A stretch of DNA of 64,000 nt. It comes from Candidatus Aminicenantes bacterium JdFR-78. Lineage in GTDB: Bacteria > Acidobacteriota > Aminicenantia > JdFR-78. A program made the translations under genes and the position numbers. Location of the stretch: assembly GCA_002010665.1 (NCBI GenBank), contig MTON01000001.1:147834-211833 (forward strand), in the 5' to 3' direction. The notes beneath the pieces were generated by a model, which saw only the letters and a list, made by a program, of their open reading frames with translations, made no database searches and was not told the origin of the DNA. How positions within the stretch are numbered: position 1 is the stretch's first letter; each line of letters begins with the position of its first letter. Positions 1 through 8,684 of this stretch are shown piece after piece.

Positions 1-74
1 ATTCCCCATATAAAAGCAGCAAAAATCATTGCAAAATCTGTAAGATAAAATTTCACTTCCCTTTTTTCTTTCAT
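1..74 (-). CDS. EamA/DMT-family transporter, N-terminal fragment
   Basis: Reading the minus strand from an ATG at 74 to the window edge gives 24 residues with no stop, starting MKEKREVKFYLTDF and ending in a hydrophobic stretch with AAFIWG. This resembles the first helix of EamA (drug/metabolite) transporters, where a conserved WG follows the first hydrophobic residues. No Shine-Dalgarno precedes the ATG. A TATAAT lies at 87-92, so the message may be leaderless, although no good -35 box is visible. Only 24 residues are available, so the family call is tentative. Confidence 0.5.
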   Translation of the reverse strand, partial: MKEKREVKFYLTDFAMIFAAFIWG

Positions 75-119
75 TGTAGAAAGGGGATTATAACATAAGA
101 TTAATGAAAAAATTAAGAT

Positions 120-149
120 TTGCTTTTTAATATTGTCCTTCAATATAAT
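120..149 (+). promoter_or_regulatory. Predicted sigma70 promoter of the BNR/VPS10-like gene
   Basis: TTGCTT at 120-125 and TATAAT at 144-149 are separated by 18 bases. Transcription should start near 156, leaving about 20 bases of leader that contain the Shine-Dalgarno GGAGG just before the ATG at 176. Confidence 0.5.
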
Positions 150-175
150 ATTTCTGATAAAAGGAAGGAGGAATT

Positions 176-3052
176 ATGAAAAGAAAAATTCTAATTTTAG
201 TGGTGATAATTGGGGTTTTATTTATTTTTACTAATGCACAGGAAAAGAAGGGGCTTACTCAGCAGGAAAAGGATAAGATATTAATGGAAAAAGTGAATCC
301 TACTCCAACTCCAGTCGAAGAACGGTTTTCTTCATATGAGAAGCATCTTAAAATGGCTAAGGAATCTATTTTTAAAAACATGAAATGGAGAAATATCGGT
401 CCAGTTGTTCAGGGTGGGAGAATAACAGATATTGATGTTCCAAAAGGAAAGCCTTTTACAATCTACATTGCTGTTGCATCTGGAGGTGTATGGAAAACAG
501 ATAATAATGGAACAACCTGGACACCAATTTTTGAAACTGAGGCTACTTTTACAATCGGAGATATTGCTATTGCACCATCGAATCCAGATATAATCTGGGT
601 GGGAACAGGAGAAAATAATAGCAGTAGAAGCTCCTATGCAGGAACCGGCGTCTATAAATCTACAGATGGAGGTAAAACCTGGAAGTACATGGGTTTAGGA
701 GAGACCCATCATATAGGAAGAATTATAATTCATCCCACAAATCCTGATATAGTTTATGTAGCCGCAATTGGACATCTCTATACCTATGATGAAGCAAGAG
801 GCCTTTATAAAACCATAGATGGTGGTGAAACATGGGAAAAGCTTTCTCTTCCAACTAATGAAAGGGTTGGAGTTATAGATATTGTGATGAATCCAGAAAA
901 TCCTGATGTTCTATATGCATCAACCTGGGAAAGGGAGAGAAGAGCGTGGAATTTTGTTGAGAGTGGACCTGGAAGTGCGATTTACAAAAGCATTGATGGA
1001 GGGAAAACATGGGAAAGGTTAACAAATGGTTTTCCTTCTGGATGGTTTGTGGGACGAATCGGTCTGGCAATAGCTGCATCCAATCCAAATGTAATCTATG
1101 CTATTGTGGATGACCAGAGAATTCGCCCAGAGGCAAAAGAGGAAGTGAAGAAAAGAATTGAAAAAGGAGCAATTCCACTCGAAGTCCTTGAAAAAATGTC
1201 CAAGGAAGAGTTTCTTGCCCTTGGCAAGGAGAAAATAGCTAAGTTTTTAAAAGAAAATCGATTTCCAAAGGAATATACTGCGGATAAAATAATTGAGATG
1301 ATTAAAAGCTGCAAGATATCTCCAAAAGACCTTGCAAATTATTTAAGTGATGCGAATAAACGGCTCATTTCAAGTAGGGTAATAGGTCCTGTTATTTACA
1401 GATCAGATGATGGAGGAGAGACATGGCAAAAAATGAATAAAGAATACATCAGTGGATTTTATAATACTTATGGATATTATTTCGGACAGATTAGAGTTGA
1501 TCCAAAGAACGAAAATAAAATTTACATTCTTGGGGTTCCTCTTATGGTATCTGAAGATGGAGGTAAAACCTTCAAGAAAATCGGTGGAAGAGGTGTTCAT
1601 GCAGACCATCATGCTCTATGGATAGACCCTGAAAATCCCGACCGTCTTCTTGATGGAAATGATGGAGGTTTAAATATCTCATACGATGGAGGAAAAACAT
1701 GGCAGAAAATAAATAATATTCCAATAGGACAGTTCTATACAATTTTTGCTGAAAATAAACCAAGTCCCTATCGCATCTGTGGAGGACTTCAGGATAATGG
1801 GGTAATGTGCGGAACTGATCAATCTATACCCGGTGTAACAGAGCCATGGAAAACAATTCTGGGTGGAGATGGAGCATATGTTATGCTTGACCCATCAGAT
1901 CCAGATATTGCTTATGCAGAATTCCAGTTTGGAAATATCTATAGAATAAATTTAAAAGAGAAAACTACAAAATCAATAAAACCTAAATCAAAACTTGGCG
2001 AACCTCCTTTGAGATTTAACTGGCAAACACCTTTTCTGATCTCACCTCATAATCCATACATTCTGTATATTGGAGCAAACAGGTTATTCATTTCATATGA
2101 TAGGGGAGATAACTGGTATCCAATAAGCCCGGACCTTACCACCAATCCACCATTACAGGGGGATGTCCCTTTTGCCACCATAACCTCTATATCAGAATCA
2201 CCCTTGAAACCAGGTCTGATTTATGTAGGCACAGATGATGGAAAAGTATGGGTTACAAAAAATGGAGGAGCTATCTGGGAAGAAATTGATGAAGGATTAC
2301 CTGAGAAATGGGTTTCTCGAGTAGTAGCTTCAGCATTCGATGAGGGAACTGTTTATCTTACAATGACAGGCTACAGAGATGATGATTTTAAGACTTATGT
2401 TTATAAGTCAACCGACTTTGGAAAAACCTGGATCTCCATAAAAAGCAATTTGCCTGATGAGCCAGTGAATGTTATAAGAGAAGACCCGCATAATAAAAAT
2501 GTTCTCTATCTTGGAACGGATTTAGGAGTATATGTAACCATTAATGGTGGCAAGGAGTGGTATTCCATTCGCTGTAATTTGCCGACTTTACCAGTTCACG
2601 ATATTGCTATTCAATCAATTGAAAATGATATAGTAATTGGAACTCACGGTCGAAGTGTTTATATCATGGATACTGAACCAATACAGGAGATCAACGAAGA
2701 AATCCTCAAAAAAGAGGGCTATCTTTTTAAAATCAAGCCTGTAAAATTTGCAATGGATTATAGATATTATATGCAGGGTGTGAGACCAAAGGCAAAAATT
2801 TATTTTTATTTGAGAGAGTCAAAGGGTAAAGCCAAAGTTTTCATTCTGGATAAAGATAAAGTAATTAAAGAGCTTGATGCTTCTGCAGACAGAGGAATAA
2901 ATTTGGTTGAATGGGATCTATCAATTGAAAGCAAAAATCAGAGACAGAGATTTGCAAAACCAGGAAAATATAAAATTAAGATTAAAGCAGGAAAAGTAGA
3001 ACTTGTAGGAGAACTGGAAATAAAAGCAGGTAAATCATTGTTTTCAGAATAA
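176..3052 (+). CDS. Secreted BNR-repeat/VPS10 (sortilin-like) beta-propeller protein
   Basis: The 958-residue protein begins with a signal peptide (about residues 1-21, ending TNA before QEKKG), so it is probably exported. At least nine Asp-box/BNR motifs of the S-x-D-G-G-K-T-W type are spread over residues about 155-790 (for example STDGGKTW, SIDGGKTW, SDDGGETW, SYDGGKTW). They define one or two large beta-propellers of the sortilin/VPS10 or glycoside-hydrolase-like class. Residues about 320-400 form a charged helical insertion between blades. The last 100 residues look like an Ig-like/FlgD-type domain. Strong Shine-Dalgarno GGAGG before the ATG. Such proteins are numerous in Acidobacteriota relatives. 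The substrate is unknown, and catalytic activity cannot be inferred from the propeller alone. Confidence 0.85.
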   Translation: MKRKILILVVIIGVLFIFTNAQEKKGLTQQEKDKILMEKVNPTPTPVEERFSSYEKHLKMAKESIFKNMKWRNIGPVVQGGRITDIDVPKGKPFTIYIAVASGGVWKTDNNGTTWTPIFETEATFTIGDIAIAPSNPDIIWVGTGENNSSRSSYAGTGVYKSTDGGKTWKYMGLGETHHIGRIIIHPTNPDIVYVAAIGHLYTYDEARGLYKTIDGGETWEKLSLPTNERVGVIDIVMNPENPDVLYASTWERERRAWNFVESGPGSAIYKSIDGGKTWERLTNGFPSGWFVGRIGLAIAASNPNVIYAIVDDQRIRPEAKEEVKKRIEKGAIPLEVLEKMSKEEFLALGKEKIAKFLKENRFPKEYTADKIIEMIKSCKISPKDLANYLSDANKRLISSRVIGPVIYRSDDGGETWQKMNKEYISGFYNTYGYYFGQIRVDPKNENKIYILGVPLMVSEDGGKTFKKIGGRGVHADHHALWIDPENPDRLLDGNDGGLNISYDGGKTWQKINNIPIGQFYTIFAENKPSPYRICGGLQDNGVMCGTDQSIPGVTEPWKTILGGDGAYVMLDPSDPDIAYAEFQFGNIYRINLKEKTTKSIKPKSKLGEPPLRFNWQTPFLISPHNPYILYIGANRLFISYDRGDNWYPISPDLTTNPPLQGDVPFATITSISESPLKPGLIYVGTDDGKVWVTKNGGAIWEEIDEGLPEKWVSRVVASAFDEGTVYLTMTGYRDDDFKTYVYKSTDFGKTWISIKSNLPDEPVNVIREDPHNKNVLYLGTDLGVYVTINGGKEWYSIRCNLPTLPVHDIAIQSIENDIVIGTHGRSVYIMDTEPIQEINEEILKKEGYLFKIKPVKFAMDYRYYMQGVRPKAKIYFYLRESKGKAKVFILDKDKVIKELDASADRGINLVEWDLSIESKNQRQRFAKPGKYKIKIKAGKVELVGELEIKAGKSLFSE

Positions 3053-3060
3053 GTGAGAAA

Positions 3061-4005
3061 TTAATCAATTGGATAAAAGCGATAGCGTTTACCAAGAATA
3101 GAGAGTTTTCCTTCAGAATCTACAATAATTGCTCCATATTGAGGGAACTTTTTCAAAATTTCTCTCTCATTTGAACTTACGAAAAGAGCAGTTGCAAGTG
3201 CATCGCAATATACTGTCTCTGGACCAATTACTGTGACACTCTGTTTGCCTCGGGCAGGATAACCGGTAAATGGGTTTAGAATATGATGATAGCGAACACC
3301 ATTTACTTCAAAAAATCTTTGATAGTCTCCTGATGTTGCAATCCCTATATTAGTTTCAACAATCACTCCTATAAAACCGCTTTTTCGAGGATGTTTAATC
3401 CCGATTCTCCACAATCCATTTTCAGGATTTTTTCCCCAGCAATAGATATCTCCTCCAGCATTTATAAATCCATTTTTAATTCCAAGTTCTTTTAATTTTT
3501 TATAAGCTAAATCCACTCCAAAACCCTTTGCACTTCCTCCCCAGTCAAATTTTATCCACGAAGGATAAAAAAATTCAGCATTTTCTTTTAGAATCTTTTT
3601 GAATCCCACTTTTTTTAGAGCCTCATTGATTTCTTTGGGTCCTGGAATTCGATATTTCTTATTTTGAAATCCCCATATTTCTGAAAGAGGGCCAATTGTT
3701 ACATCAAAGGCTCCATCTGAGGCAATATAAACTTCATAAGATTTTTTTAAGAGTTCTTTAAAGAGAGGAGATTTAAAATCCTGTTTTTCAGGTGAAAAGG
3801 TATTTTCTATTCGGGCAAAAATCTCTTTTATATATTCAATGGATTTTGAAAATTCTTCAGGAGAACACTTTAAATTGATCTCACACAGTGTGTCAAAATA
3901 CAAAAGAGTTGTTGAATGCCATTTAATATTCGATTTGCATGAAATAAGAATTAAGAATAGAAGGATGAAGACAGAAAAGCGTTTAACCAATTGAGGTATC
4001 AACAC
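3061..4005 (-). CDS. apbE: FAD:protein FMN transferase (ApbE), lipoprotein
   Basis: ApbE covalently attaches FMN from FAD to threonines of RnfG and RnfD, and it is the last gene of the rnf operon. Visible family motifs are DGAFDVTIGPL, DWGGSAKGFGVD, INAGGDIY and HHILNPFTGYPA. The N-terminus is a lipoprotein signal (LLFLILISC), placing it at the outer face of the inner membrane, where the Rnf target threonines lie. The open frame extends to a GTG at 4047. A GTG at 4005 is the better start because AAGGGA lies six bases upstream; it gives 314 residues and a 23-base overlap with the upstream gene. A TTG at 3990 is a third option. It converges on the BNR protein gene with only eight bases between stops. 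Confidence 0.9.
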   Translation of the reverse strand: MLIPQLVKRFSVFILLFLILISCKSNIKWHSTTLLYFDTLCEINLKCSPEEFSKSIEYIKEIFARIENTFSPEKQDFKSPLFKELLKKSYEVYIASDGAFDVTIGPLSEIWGFQNKKYRIPGPKEINEALKKVGFKKILKENAEFFYPSWIKFDWGGSAKGFGVDLAYKKLKELGIKNGFINAGGDIYCWGKNPENGLWRIGIKHPRKSGFIGVIVETNIGIATSGDYQRFFEVNGVRYHHILNPFTGYPARGKQSVTVIGPETVYCDALATALFVSSNEREILKKFPQYGAIIVDSEGKLSILGKRYRFYPID

Positions 4006-4696
4006 CTGAATTCCCTTTAATTTCAAGGAGAAATCTATTGGGAGCACAGATTATTCTCTCGCCTGCATAGCTAACAGGAGAGGTCTTAACACAGATTTTG
4101 TTCTTACATGATGATTCTTCCACCCATACCTTCCCCTTCTTAACAATAACCGTAATTTTCCCCTTAGAGCAAAAATAGGACTTTCTTACTTCAGAATAAA
4201 GAGGGAGATTTTCTATTTCATTTCCAGAGATAGATATCTTAACAAATTTACCCTTACTCAAAAAAGATGAATTCCCTTGAGAAATAATTGTTAACCAGAA
4301 AGTCCTCTCTTCCCTCTCCTTCATTCTTTTCCAAATTGAAAACAATTTTCCCTTTCTCGGATCTATAATTTTATTTTTCCAGATTAAGGTAAAGGATGGG
4401 ATAGTTGATTGTTTTAATTGCTGGAAGGATATTTTTATGTTGTTCGGTGATTCAATCCATCCATTTTTATATAATTCAAAGGAAATTTCATTCTTTGCAG
4501 GATGATAATCTGAAAAGAAGAAGCTCTTCTCTGTAATTAATCCTCTATTAAACGCCTCTTTTAGTATGTGAGGAATGAATTCTTCAGGAAATGAGGAAAG
4601 AATATAAATCTGAAAAGGAAATACGGATGATTTCTGGAAATGAACGGACAGGAGTGGAAGTAAACTCAAAGATTTTAAAAAATTTCTTCTATTCAT
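3983..4696 (-). CDS. NusG domain II-containing protein of the rnf operon, Tat-like signal
   Basis: The 237-residue protein starts MNRRNFLKSL, which fits the twin-arginine consensus (R-R-x-F-L-K), followed by a hydrophobic segment, so export is likely. The C-terminal 80 residues (VRKSYF, KGKITVIVKKGKVWVEESSCKN cut short, then AGERIICAPNRFLLEI) match the NusG domain II family that often accompanies Rnf genes. The paired cysteines around residues 190-196 and the later ICAP cysteine are typical of it. The middle (residues about 30-150) is not recognised. A Shine-Dalgarno GGGAGAG precedes the ATG, which overlaps the end of the RseC-like gene by eight bases. Its role in Rnf assembly or electron transfer is unproven. 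Confidence 0.75.
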   Translation of the reverse strand: MNRRNFLKSLSLLPLLSVHFQKSSVFPFQIYILSSFPEEFIPHILKEAFNRGLITEKSFFFSDYHPAKNEISFELYKNGWIESPNNIKISFQQLKQSTIPSFTLIWKNKIIDPRKGKLFSIWKRMKEREERTFWLTIISQGNSSFLSKGKFVKISISGNEIENLPLYSEVRKSYFCSKGKITVIVKKGKVWVEESSCKNKICVKTSPVSYAGERIICAPNRFLLEIKGNSGVDTSIG

Positions 4697-5126
4697 TTCT
4701 CTCTCCCTTCTTAATAATTCTTGTTATTATAGGGAACAATAAATTTTGTTTTTTTCTGGAATTATGGTAAACAAAAAACCCGCTTATTATAAGACCCAAT
4801 AAGGCGAATAAAATGATAATCAACTCCTGTGATATGGATGAAGAAAGCGAAATTATATACCCGAGGACTGAGCCTCCAATAATACCCAGCAACAACAATC
4901 CAAAAATTTTAATCATTAATCTGTTATATTCACTCTGAGGAATTTCAAATTCAACTGTATCTCCCGGTTCTGCACCAATTGGATTATAGGCTAAAATGGT
5001 ATCATCTGATGCTCTTCCACCAATGCAGAAAAGACGTGCATTACAATGCTTACATAAACCAGGATCAGAAATCCTGATCCTTATCTTATCCTGCTCTTTG
5101 TTGAGTGCTAATCCTTTCTCTTTCAT
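4689..5126 (-). CDS. rseC: RseC/MucC-like membrane protein of the rnf operon
   Basis: A small protein of about 145 residues. It has an N-terminal cysteine region (CKHCNARLFC), a short beta-rich stretch (GDTVEFEIP) and two transmembrane helices at about residues 70-92 and 98-118. This is the layout of RseC/MucC, which works with Rnf-type reducing systems such as SoxR reduction. The frame extends to a TTG at 5132, but the ATG at 5126 is a more usual start. Either start lies inside the 3' end of rnfB (about 40 bases of overlap), which implies translational coupling. The tail is strongly basic and hydrophilic. Confidence 0.75.
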   Translation of the reverse strand: MKEKGLALNKEQDKIRIRISDPGLCKHCNARLFCIGGRASDDTILAYNPIGAEPGDTVEFEIPQSEYNRLMIKIFGLLLLGIIGGSVLGYIISLSSSISQELIIILFALLGLIISGFFVYHNSRKKQNLLFPIITRIIKKGERNE

Positions 5127-5922
5127 CTCCAATTACCCTTATTGCCTTGGTTGGGCATTTTTCTAATTTTGGAAGACATTCCTGCGGAAGATTTAATGGA
5201 TTATATACAATCGCTAAATTGTCTTCCAGTTTTATTCCATCAGGACATGCCCTTGAGCAAATTCCACATCCTATACATGCTCTTTCACATAATTTACGAG
5301 CTAACGACCCCTTATCTTTGTTTCTACAAAAAACAATCACTTTTTGAAAAACAGGGAGAATTTCAATAATTTTCCTCGGACATGCTTCAACACACTTTCC
5401 ACATGCAACACAATTTTCTTCAATTACAACAGGAAGTCCATCATCTCCTATATACATTGCATCAAATGGACAGGCGCGCACACAATCTCCAAATCCAAGA
5501 CAACCATATTCGCACAATTTATTTCCTCCGCATACTATCTGTGCAGAAAAGCATGAATTTATTCCCCTATATTCGCCTTTAAATTTTGCAAGAGCTATGG
5601 TGCCCTGACACAGGACCCTAGCAACCTTTTTTACTGTTTGTGTAACTTCTATACCTAGTAAATCAGCAATCTTCTGTGCGGTCTCATTTCCACCAACAGA
5701 ACATAAATTGGGCTCTGTCTTGCCATCCACAATACCCTGGGCATATGCCCTGCATCCTGAATATCCACATGCTCCACAATTAACTCCTGGCAGGATTTCT
5801 TCTAATTTTGAAATTAATGGATTCTCCTCAACTCTCAGTTTTTTATATGCAATCACCAGTCCAACAGAAAATAGCAATCCCAGGACACCCATAGTTATCA
5901 ATGGTATTAAAATTTCCATCAT
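5086..5922 (-). CDS. rnfB: Electron transport complex subunit RnfB (ferredoxin subunit)
   Basis: RnfB takes electrons from reduced ferredoxin and feeds the Rnf complex. The 278 residues show an N-terminal membrane helix (about 5-25). Next is a Fes-type [4Fe-4S] domain (LPGVNCGACGYSGC, then a Cys at EPNLC). Behind it come several ferredoxin-type clusters: CLGFGDCVRACPFD, CVACGKCVEACP and CIGCGICSRACPDG. The length is typical of bacterial RnfB. The start is ATG-ATG behind AAAAGG, six bases after the rnfA stop. It is the last structural rnf gene and overlaps the RseC-like gene. Confidence 0.95.
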   Translation of the reverse strand: MMEILIPLITMGVLGLLFSVGLVIAYKKLRVEENPLISKLEEILPGVNCGACGYSGCRAYAQGIVDGKTEPNLCSVGGNETAQKIADLLGIEVTQTVKKVARVLCQGTIALAKFKGEYRGINSCFSAQIVCGGNKLCEYGCLGFGDCVRACPFDAMYIGDDGLPVVIEENCVACGKCVEACPRKIIEILPVFQKVIVFCRNKDKGSLARKLCERACIGCGICSRACPDGIKLEDNLAIVYNPLNLPQECLPKLEKCPTKAIRVIGDERERISTQQRAG

Positions 5923-5928
5923 TACCTT

Positions 5929-6504
5929 TTATTTTAACATACCTGTAAAACCTAAGAAACCGAGCGCCATTATACCTGCTGTAATTAATGCAATACCAGG
6001 ACCTTTCAAAACTTCAGGAACATCTGCCATGTCTAACTGTTCTCTAATCCCGGCCATAAGAACAATCGCTAAGGTAAATCCAATGCCAGAGCCAAGCCCA
6101 AAAATTATTGTTTCTATAAAACTGTAATTTTTAAGTGCAGCCAAAAGGGCTAAACCCAGAATAGCACAGTTCGTGGTAATTAAAGGAAGATAAATCCCAA
6201 GAGCTTGATAAAGAGGGGGGCTCGTCTTCCGGATAAACATTTCTACAAGTTGAACTAAAGAGGCGATTACAAGAATAAACGATACGATCTGTAGGTAATC
6301 AAGATTATAGGGTATTAAGACCCAGTGATTTATAATCCACGAAACAATTGCAGTAATTGTCATTACAAAGGTTACTGCTAAACCCATTGAAAAGGCTGAA
6401 TCTATTCTTTTTGAAACTCCCAGAAAGGGACATATTCCTAGAAAATAATGGAGAACAAAGTTATTAATTAAAATAGCTGATATAAATATTGCTACTAATT
6501 CCAC
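5929..6504 (-). CDS. rnfA: Electron transport complex subunit RnfA
   Basis: A 191-residue integral membrane protein with about six hydrophobic helices, including the conserved LHYFLGICPFLGVS near the N-terminus and ITTNCAILG in the middle. In RnfA/RnfE (and NqrE/NqrD) cysteines in these half-repeats hold an intramembrane Fe-S cluster; both Cys-containing motifs are present here. The start codon is GTG, supported by AGGAGG at the right distance. It sits nine bases after rnfE in the standard rnfCDGEAB order. Confidence 0.95.
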   Translation of the reverse strand: MELVAIFISAILINNFVLHYFLGICPFLGVSKRIDSAFSMGLAVTFVMTITAIVSWIINHWVLIPYNLDYLQIVSFILVIASLVQLVEMFIRKTSPPLYQALGIYLPLITTNCAILGLALLAALKNYSFIETIIFGLGSGIGFTLAIVLMAGIREQLDMADVPEVLKGPGIALITAGIMALGFLGFTGMLK

Positions 6505-6513
6505 CTTATCCTC

Positions 6514-7116
6514 CTACTTTCTTTTTTTATCTAAATACTTAAAAATTCCCATCAACAATCCGAGAGTAAAGAAAGCACCTGGTGGAAGAATCATTATTAA
6601 CCATGGCTTAAACCATGCTCCTGTTAAAGGTATTCCAAAAAAAGTTCCATTCCCAAGAATTTCTCTAATTGAACTCAGTATTAAAAGAGAAATTGTAAAA
6701 CCAATTCCCATGCCAAGAGCATCAATTATTGAACGAAAAACAGGATTTTTAGAGGAAAAAGCTTCTTGTCTTCCCAGAATTATACAATTTACAACTATTA
6801 AAGGAACATAGGGTCCAAGTGCCTTTGATATATCAGGAAAAAAGGCTGCCAAAAACCTATCTGCGACAGTTACAAAAGTAGCTATAACTACAATGAATGA
6901 AGCAATTCTTACCTGATTGGGTATGAGCTTTTTTATTGATGATATTACTATTGAACTGAAAAGGAGAACAAAGGTTGTGGCTGCACCCATTGCAAGACCA
7001 TTCACAACTGCATTGGTAACTGCAAGTGTTGGGCATAAACCAAGGAGTTGTCGAAAAATCGGATTTTCAGACCATAAACCTTTGGTAAATTCATTACTTA
7101 TTGTTTTTTCTGCCAT
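6514..7116 (-). CDS. rnfE: Electron transport complex subunit RnfE
   Basis: A 200-residue membrane protein homologous to RnfA in inverted topology. The motifs NPIFRQLLGLCPTLAVT and VNCIILGRQEAF contain the two cysteines that ligate the RnfA/E cluster. About six hydrophobic segments are visible. The open frame begins with a TTG at 7122, but AGGAG lies six bases before the ATG at 7116, which is therefore taken as the start. The stop of rnfG is only a few bases upstream. C-terminus MGIFKYLDKKRK is basic, as expected for a cytoplasmic end. Confidence 0.95.
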   Translation of the reverse strand: MAEKTISNEFTKGLWSENPIFRQLLGLCPTLAVTNAVVNGLAMGAATTFVLLFSSIVISSIKKLIPNQVRIASFIVVIATFVTVADRFLAAFFPDISKALGPYVPLIVVNCIILGRQEAFSSKNPVFRSIIDALGMGIGFTISLLILSSIREILGNGTFFGIPLTGAWFKPWLIMILPPGAFFTLGLLMGIFKYLDKKRK

Positions 7117-7125
7117 TTTCAACTC

Positions 7126-7707
7126 CTATAGTTTTCCCTCATTTTTTAATGCACGAATTTTCTCCAGTGCAAGATTAACAATATTGACAACTGCTTCAGA
7201 GGAAATGGTAGCACCTGTTATTATATTAACTTCAGAGGGAGACAATTGTTCTGGAGAATTTACAGCAGGTTTATGCAAAGTAATTTCTTTTGTGCAATCT
7301 CTGTTTTTCCAGAATTGAAGAAAATCCTTCTCGCTCGTGATCTTAGCACCCAATCCTGGAGTTTCCTTTTGTTCAAGAACAGTTAAAGAATAAATTCTTG
7401 TAATTTCTGGATTTACTCCAAACATTAAATAGATTTTATCCTGGAATCCAACGCCCCCTGCATAAACAGCATATCCCAGCAGTTCATTTTCTTCATTATT
7501 TACCTTATAAACCGCTAAATCTCTTTCCTCATAAATCTTACTGGATATTTGAGCTCCTGAAACCACAGTCATAATTGCTTCATTTATTTCCCTTTGTTTA
7601 TTCAAAGCAATCCTATTCTTTGTTAAGGTTCCTACTCCAGCCAGAAAAGCTCCTGATATTAATCCAATTGAGGTAAGAACAATAATCATTCTTGTATAAA
7701 TATTCAT
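7126..7707 (-). CDS. rnfG: Electron transport complex subunit RnfG (FMN-binding)
   Basis: RnfG carries a covalent FMN on the outer side of the membrane. The 193 residues have one N-terminal helix (about 5-27) and then an FMN-binding domain. The flavinylation motif reads NIITGATISS, matching the D/N-x-x-S/T-G-A-T target of ApbE; the modified residue should be Thr167. LEQKETPGLGAKI is the second conserved family motif. The ATG overlaps the rnfD stop by four bases. The ApbE enzyme is encoded downstream in the same operon. Confidence 0.95.
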   Translation of the reverse strand: MNIYTRMIIVLTSIGLISGAFLAGVGTLTKNRIALNKQREINEAIMTVVSGAQISSKIYEERDLAVYKVNNEENELLGYAVYAGGVGFQDKIYLMFGVNPEITRIYSLTVLEQKETPGLGAKITSEKDFLQFWKNRDCTKEITLHKPAVNSPEQLSPSEVNIITGATISSEAVVNIVNLALEKIRALKNEGKL

Positions 7708-8684
7708 TTTTTCATTTCTCCAAAATATCGGGGTCTGGTAAATTGATTCAGTAATGGAACAAAAGCATTCATGAATAGAATTGAAAACATTACTCCTTCA
7801 GGCAGTCCTCCAAAAAGTCTAATTATGCCAATAAAAAGACCTATACCTATTGCATATATCCAATTTCCAAGTGGTGTAATAGGGGAAGTAACCATATCAG
7901 TTGCCATAAAAATAGCACCAAGAAGAACACCACCAGCCAGAAGATGAAAAACAGGCGATGCATATTTTTCAGGATTAATAAGCCAGAAAACTCCTGTAAA
8001 AACGAAAAGGGTTGAAATAATTCCAGCAGGAATTCTCCAGTCTATGCATTTCCTCCAGAATAATATCAGTCCTCCAATAAGAAGTGCAATTGCTGATGTT
8101 TCTCCTATACAACCTCCAACATTTCCCCAAAAAAGTTCTTTTAAAGGAGTTAATGTACCCTTTATAATTGCCTGATTAAACTTTAAATTCCCGAGAGGTG
8201 TTGCAAAGGTCGCAATATCCACTTTTTGAATAATAGTAGGTGTCCAGGTTGTCATTGCAACTGGAAAAGCTGTTTGAAGAAAAGCTCTTCCCACAAGTGC
8301 AGGATTGAAAATATTATAACCGAGTCCACCAAAAGCCTGTTTTCCAATTCCAATTGCAATTACTCCTCCTATAAAAACCAGATCAAGAGAGAGGGAAGGT
8401 GGTAATGTTAAAGCAAGTAATACGCCAGTTATAATAGCTGAGCCATCCCAGAGAAAATTAATAGGTTTTTTTCTGATTAAAAGAATTATCCCTTCGGTAA
8501 ATAAACAACTAATAACACTTGTTATAATAATTGCAAGAGCTCTATATCCGAAAAAATATATAGAAGCTATAACTGGTGGCAAAAGACTTATTACCACTGT
8601 ATACATAATTCGTGGAATGGACTCTTTGTCTTTCAAATGAGGAGATGACCTGATAGTAAATATTCTTTCTTCCTTTTGATTCAT
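7704..8684 (-). CDS. rnfD: Electron transport complex subunit RnfD
   Basis: A 326-residue membrane subunit with about nine or ten hydrophobic helices and the conserved GGLGYNIFNPALVGR motif. The flavinylation site appears as DIATFATPLG at residues 156-165, so Thr162 is the expected FMN-threonine. The usual Ser/Gly before the Ala-Thr is Phe here, a small departure from the consensus as remembered. It overlaps rnfC and rnfG by four bases on each side, indicating tight coupling. Confidence 0.95.
   Translation of the reverse strand: MNQKEERIFTIRSSPHLKDKESIPRIMYTVVISLLPPVIASIYFFGYRALAIIITSVISCLFTEGIILLIRKKPINFLWDGSAIITGVLLALTLPPSLSLDLVFIGGVIAIGIGKQAFGGLGYNIFNPALVGRAFLQTAFPVAMTTWTPTIIQKVDIATFATPLGNLKFNQAIIKGTLTPLKELFWGNVGGCIGETSAIALLIGGLILFWRKCIDWRIPAGIISTLFVFTGVFWLINPEKYASPVFHLLAGGVLLGAIFMATDMVTSPITPLGNWIYAIGIGLFIGIIRLFGGLPEGVMFSILFMNAFVPLLNQFTRPRYFGEMKK

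Noticed and set aside
5708..6127. 139-codon plus-strand open frame opposite rnfB/rnfA
   Set aside because: It is antisense to well-conserved rnf genes, has no recognisable motif and no ribosome site.
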